Below are positions 62,663-64,000 of a stretch of 64,000 bases of DNA, one piece after another. Position numbers and translations under genes: made by a program. The notes under the pieces are model-generated. The model had not been told where the DNA came from. It worked only from the letters and a program-made list of their open reading frames with translations, and ran no database searches. The stretch comes from Limimaricola variabilis (lineage in GTDB: Bacteria > Pseudomonadota > Alphaproteobacteria > Rhodobacterales > Rhodobacteraceae), in NCBI RefSeq assembly GCF_014195545.1, contig NZ_JACIBX010000010.1, positions 50,450-114,449 on the forward strand, given 5' to 3'. Position 1 is the first letter of the stretch; each line of letters opens with the position of its first letter.

Positions 62663-63733
62663 ATGTCACGCAACGACCATATCCTCGATACCACCCGCCG
62701 CGACCTGCTGGTGGCTGCCGGCAGCGGCCTCGCCGCGCTCGGCGCCGCCTCGCTCATTGCGGGGCCTGCAACTGCGCAGGAAACCGGCTGGGACAAGACC
62801 TTCCCGCAAAGCGATGCCGTCACGCATCGGAAGGTGTCCTTCACCAACCGCTACGGCGTGCCACTCGCGGGTGATCTCTACATGCCTGCGGAGCGCGACG
62901 GCACACCGCTGCCCGCCATCGCCGTCGCAGGCCCCTTCGGCGCGGTCAAGGAGCAGTCGGCCGGGCTCTATGCCCAGACCATGGCCGAGCGCGGCTTCAT
63001 CACCCTGGCCTTCGATCCGTCCTTCGTCGGCGAGAGCGGCGGCGCGGTGCGCGACGTGGCCTCGCCCGACATCAACACCGAGGATTTCATGGCCGCGGTG
63101 GATTATCTCGGGCTGCACGAGGCGGTCGACCGTGAGCGGATCGGCATCATCGGGATCTGCGGCTTCGGCGGCATGGCACTGAATGCGGTGGCCGCCGACA
63201 AGCGCGTGAGGGCGGTCGCGACGACCAGCATGTACGACATGTCGCGCGTCATGGCGAAGGGCTATTACGACAGCCTGAGCGACGAGGACCGGGCCGCCAC
63301 CCTCGAACGGCTGAGCCGACAGCGTTGGGACGATGCGGAGAGCGGCGCTCCGGCGATGGCAGGCGGTCTGCCCGACAGCCTCGACGGCATCGATAACCCG
63401 GTGATCCAGATGTATCACGCCTATTACAAGACGGATCGCGGCTACCATCCCCGCTCGGTGAACTCGAATGGCGGCTGGACGGTGACCAACCCGCTGTCCT
63501 TCATGAACATGCCGCTCATGAGCTATGTTGACGAGATCGCGCCGCGGCCGATGCTGCTGATCGCAGGCTCCGAGGCGCATTCGCGCTATTTCAGCGAGGA
63601 TGCCCATGCCGCCGCCGCCGAGCCCAAGGAACTGCTGATCATCGACGGCGCCGATCATGTCGATCTCTATGACCAGATCGACATCATCCCATTCGACCGG
63701 CTGCAGGCATTCTTCGGCCAGCATCTGGTGTAG
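62663..63733 (+). CDS. Exported alpha/beta hydrolase, dienelactone hydrolase-like
   Basis: This 356-residue protein begins with a twin-arginine signal (TTRRDLLVAAGSG, cleavage near PATA-QE). The hydrolase domain has GPFGAVKEQSAGLYAQTMAERGF. Its nucleophile elbow reads GICGFGG, so a cysteine replaces the usual serine, as in dienelactone hydrolases. The histidine lies in GADHVDLYD near the C-terminus. It may hydrolyse lactones or esters in the periplasm. It is the last gene of the LysR-controlled operon. Confidence 0.87.
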   Translation: MSRNDHILDTTRRDLLVAAGSGLAALGAASLIAGPATAQETGWDKTFPQSDAVTHRKVSFTNRYGVPLAGDLYMPAERDGTPLPAIAVAGPFGAVKEQSAGLYAQTMAERGFITLAFDPSFVGESGGAVRDVASPDINTEDFMAAVDYLGLHEAVDRERIGIIGICGFGGMALNAVAADKRVRAVATTSMYDMSRVMAKGYYDSLSDEDRAATLERLSRQRWDDAESGAPAMAGGLPDSLDGIDNPVIQMYHAYYKTDRGYHPRSVNSNGGWTVTNPLSFMNMPLMSYVDEIAPRPMLLIAGSEAHSRYFSEDAHAAAAEPKELLIIDGADHVDLYDQIDIIPFDRLQAFFGQHLV

Positions 63734-63745
63734 AAGTCGGCAAAG

Positions 63746-63771
63746 AGGGGCGGGCTTCGCGGCGCGCCCCT
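63746..63771 (+). terminator. Terminator after the hydrolase
   Basis: Arms AGGGGCG (63746-63752) and CGCCCCT (63765-63771) with a GC-rich loop and a short T run (TTTC). It lies 12 bases after the stop and would end the MFS-hydrolase operon. Confidence 0.65.
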
Positions 63772-63775
63772 TTCG

Positions 63776-64000
63776 TCAGGCAAGGTGTCCGACCTCGGCA
63801 TCGAGGATGCTGGCCGCTGTTCTCGGCTGCGCGGTCATGGCGAAGTAGCCCACGACCTTCGGCATGCAGGGATCCTGGAAATGGTTGCGCCTGAGCTCGC
63901 GGAAGATGGTCGAGCGGTGACGCTGCAATACCCGCGCCATCTCGTTCACGGACACCCTGGCATGGCGCCAGCGTTCGATCCTGCGCCGTTCCTCGAGCGT
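63776..64000 (-). pseudogene. IS30-type transposase N-terminal fragment (cut by window edge)
   Basis: The minus-strand frame enters from the right edge and reads LEERRRIERWRHARVS, then RVLQRHRSTIFRELRRN, the helix-turn-helix domain of IS30-family transposases. It passes GYFAMTAQ, runs into unrelated residues and stops at 63776, well before the DDE catalytic domain. It is therefore a truncated insertion-sequence remnant, and whatever precedes it lies outside the window. Confidence 0.75.

Overview
The window is 64 kb of GC-rich DNA that reads as a catabolic replicon, most likely a plasmid or chromid of an alphaproteobacterium of the Rhodobacteraceae type. Support for this comes from a complete replication and partition block at 30.7-33.2 kb (Rep_3-type initiator, five 21-22 bp iterons, a perfect DnaA box, ParA and a small ribbon-helix-helix partner), a sorbitol dehydrogenase of the Rhodobacter SmoS type, and dense packing of ABC, TRAP and tripartite tricarboxylate (TTT) uptake systems. 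No rRNA, tRNA or CRISPR was seen. The taxonomic placement is inference from gene content.

Layout. 0-1.7 kb: end of an AraC-type regulator, then a broken tyrosine recombinase. 1.7-11.3 kb: a polyol unit with two dehydrogenases, a SmoK/G/F/E-type ABC transporter and a LacI regulator on the minus strand, and a PfkB kinase plus GatZ-like protein on the plus strand. 11.4-12.2 kb: a PrlF-YhaV toxin-antitoxin pair. 12.5-16.0 kb: an RbsBAC-type transporter. The same 14-bp palindrome (consensus TTKAC-N4-GTAAA) precedes the SmoE-type gene (twice), the kinase and the RbsB-type gene, so these units look like one LacI-controlled regulon. 16.6-25.6 kb: an FrcBCA-type transporter, transketolase, FGGY kinase and a damaged transaldolase, next to a ROK regulator. 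25.6-29.8 kb: another four-gene sugar ABC transporter. 29.8-33.5 kb: replication and partition.

33.5-54.2 kb is an acid-sugar and hydroxyacid region: a LysR gene and a hydroxyacid dehydrogenase that both lost their 5' ends at one junction, an RraA-like protein, a TctCBA transporter, a lactonase remnant, D-galactonate dehydratase (dgoD), LysR, a cupin protein, an SDR, two aldehyde dehydrogenases, an MFS exporter, a second hydroxyacid dehydrogenase, an HpcH/HpaI aldolase, a zinc alcohol dehydrogenase and a TRAP transporter. A plausible flow is lactone/aldonate to 2-keto-3-deoxy acid to pyruvate plus an aldehyde, with the aldehyde oxidised. 55.3-58.9 kb: an FAH-family hydrolase, an AraC regulator and a secreted tannase-family esterase. 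58.9-63.7 kb: LysR, MFS, a cyclophilin-like protein, a zinc alcohol dehydrogenase and a dienelactone-hydrolase-like protein with a Cys nucleophile. The window ends in a truncated IS30-type transposase.

Two themes recur. Several genes are visibly decaying (recombinase, transaldolase, LysR, hydroxyacid dehydrogenase, lactonase, IS pieces). In all six uptake operons a GC-rich stem-loop follows the binding-protein gene.
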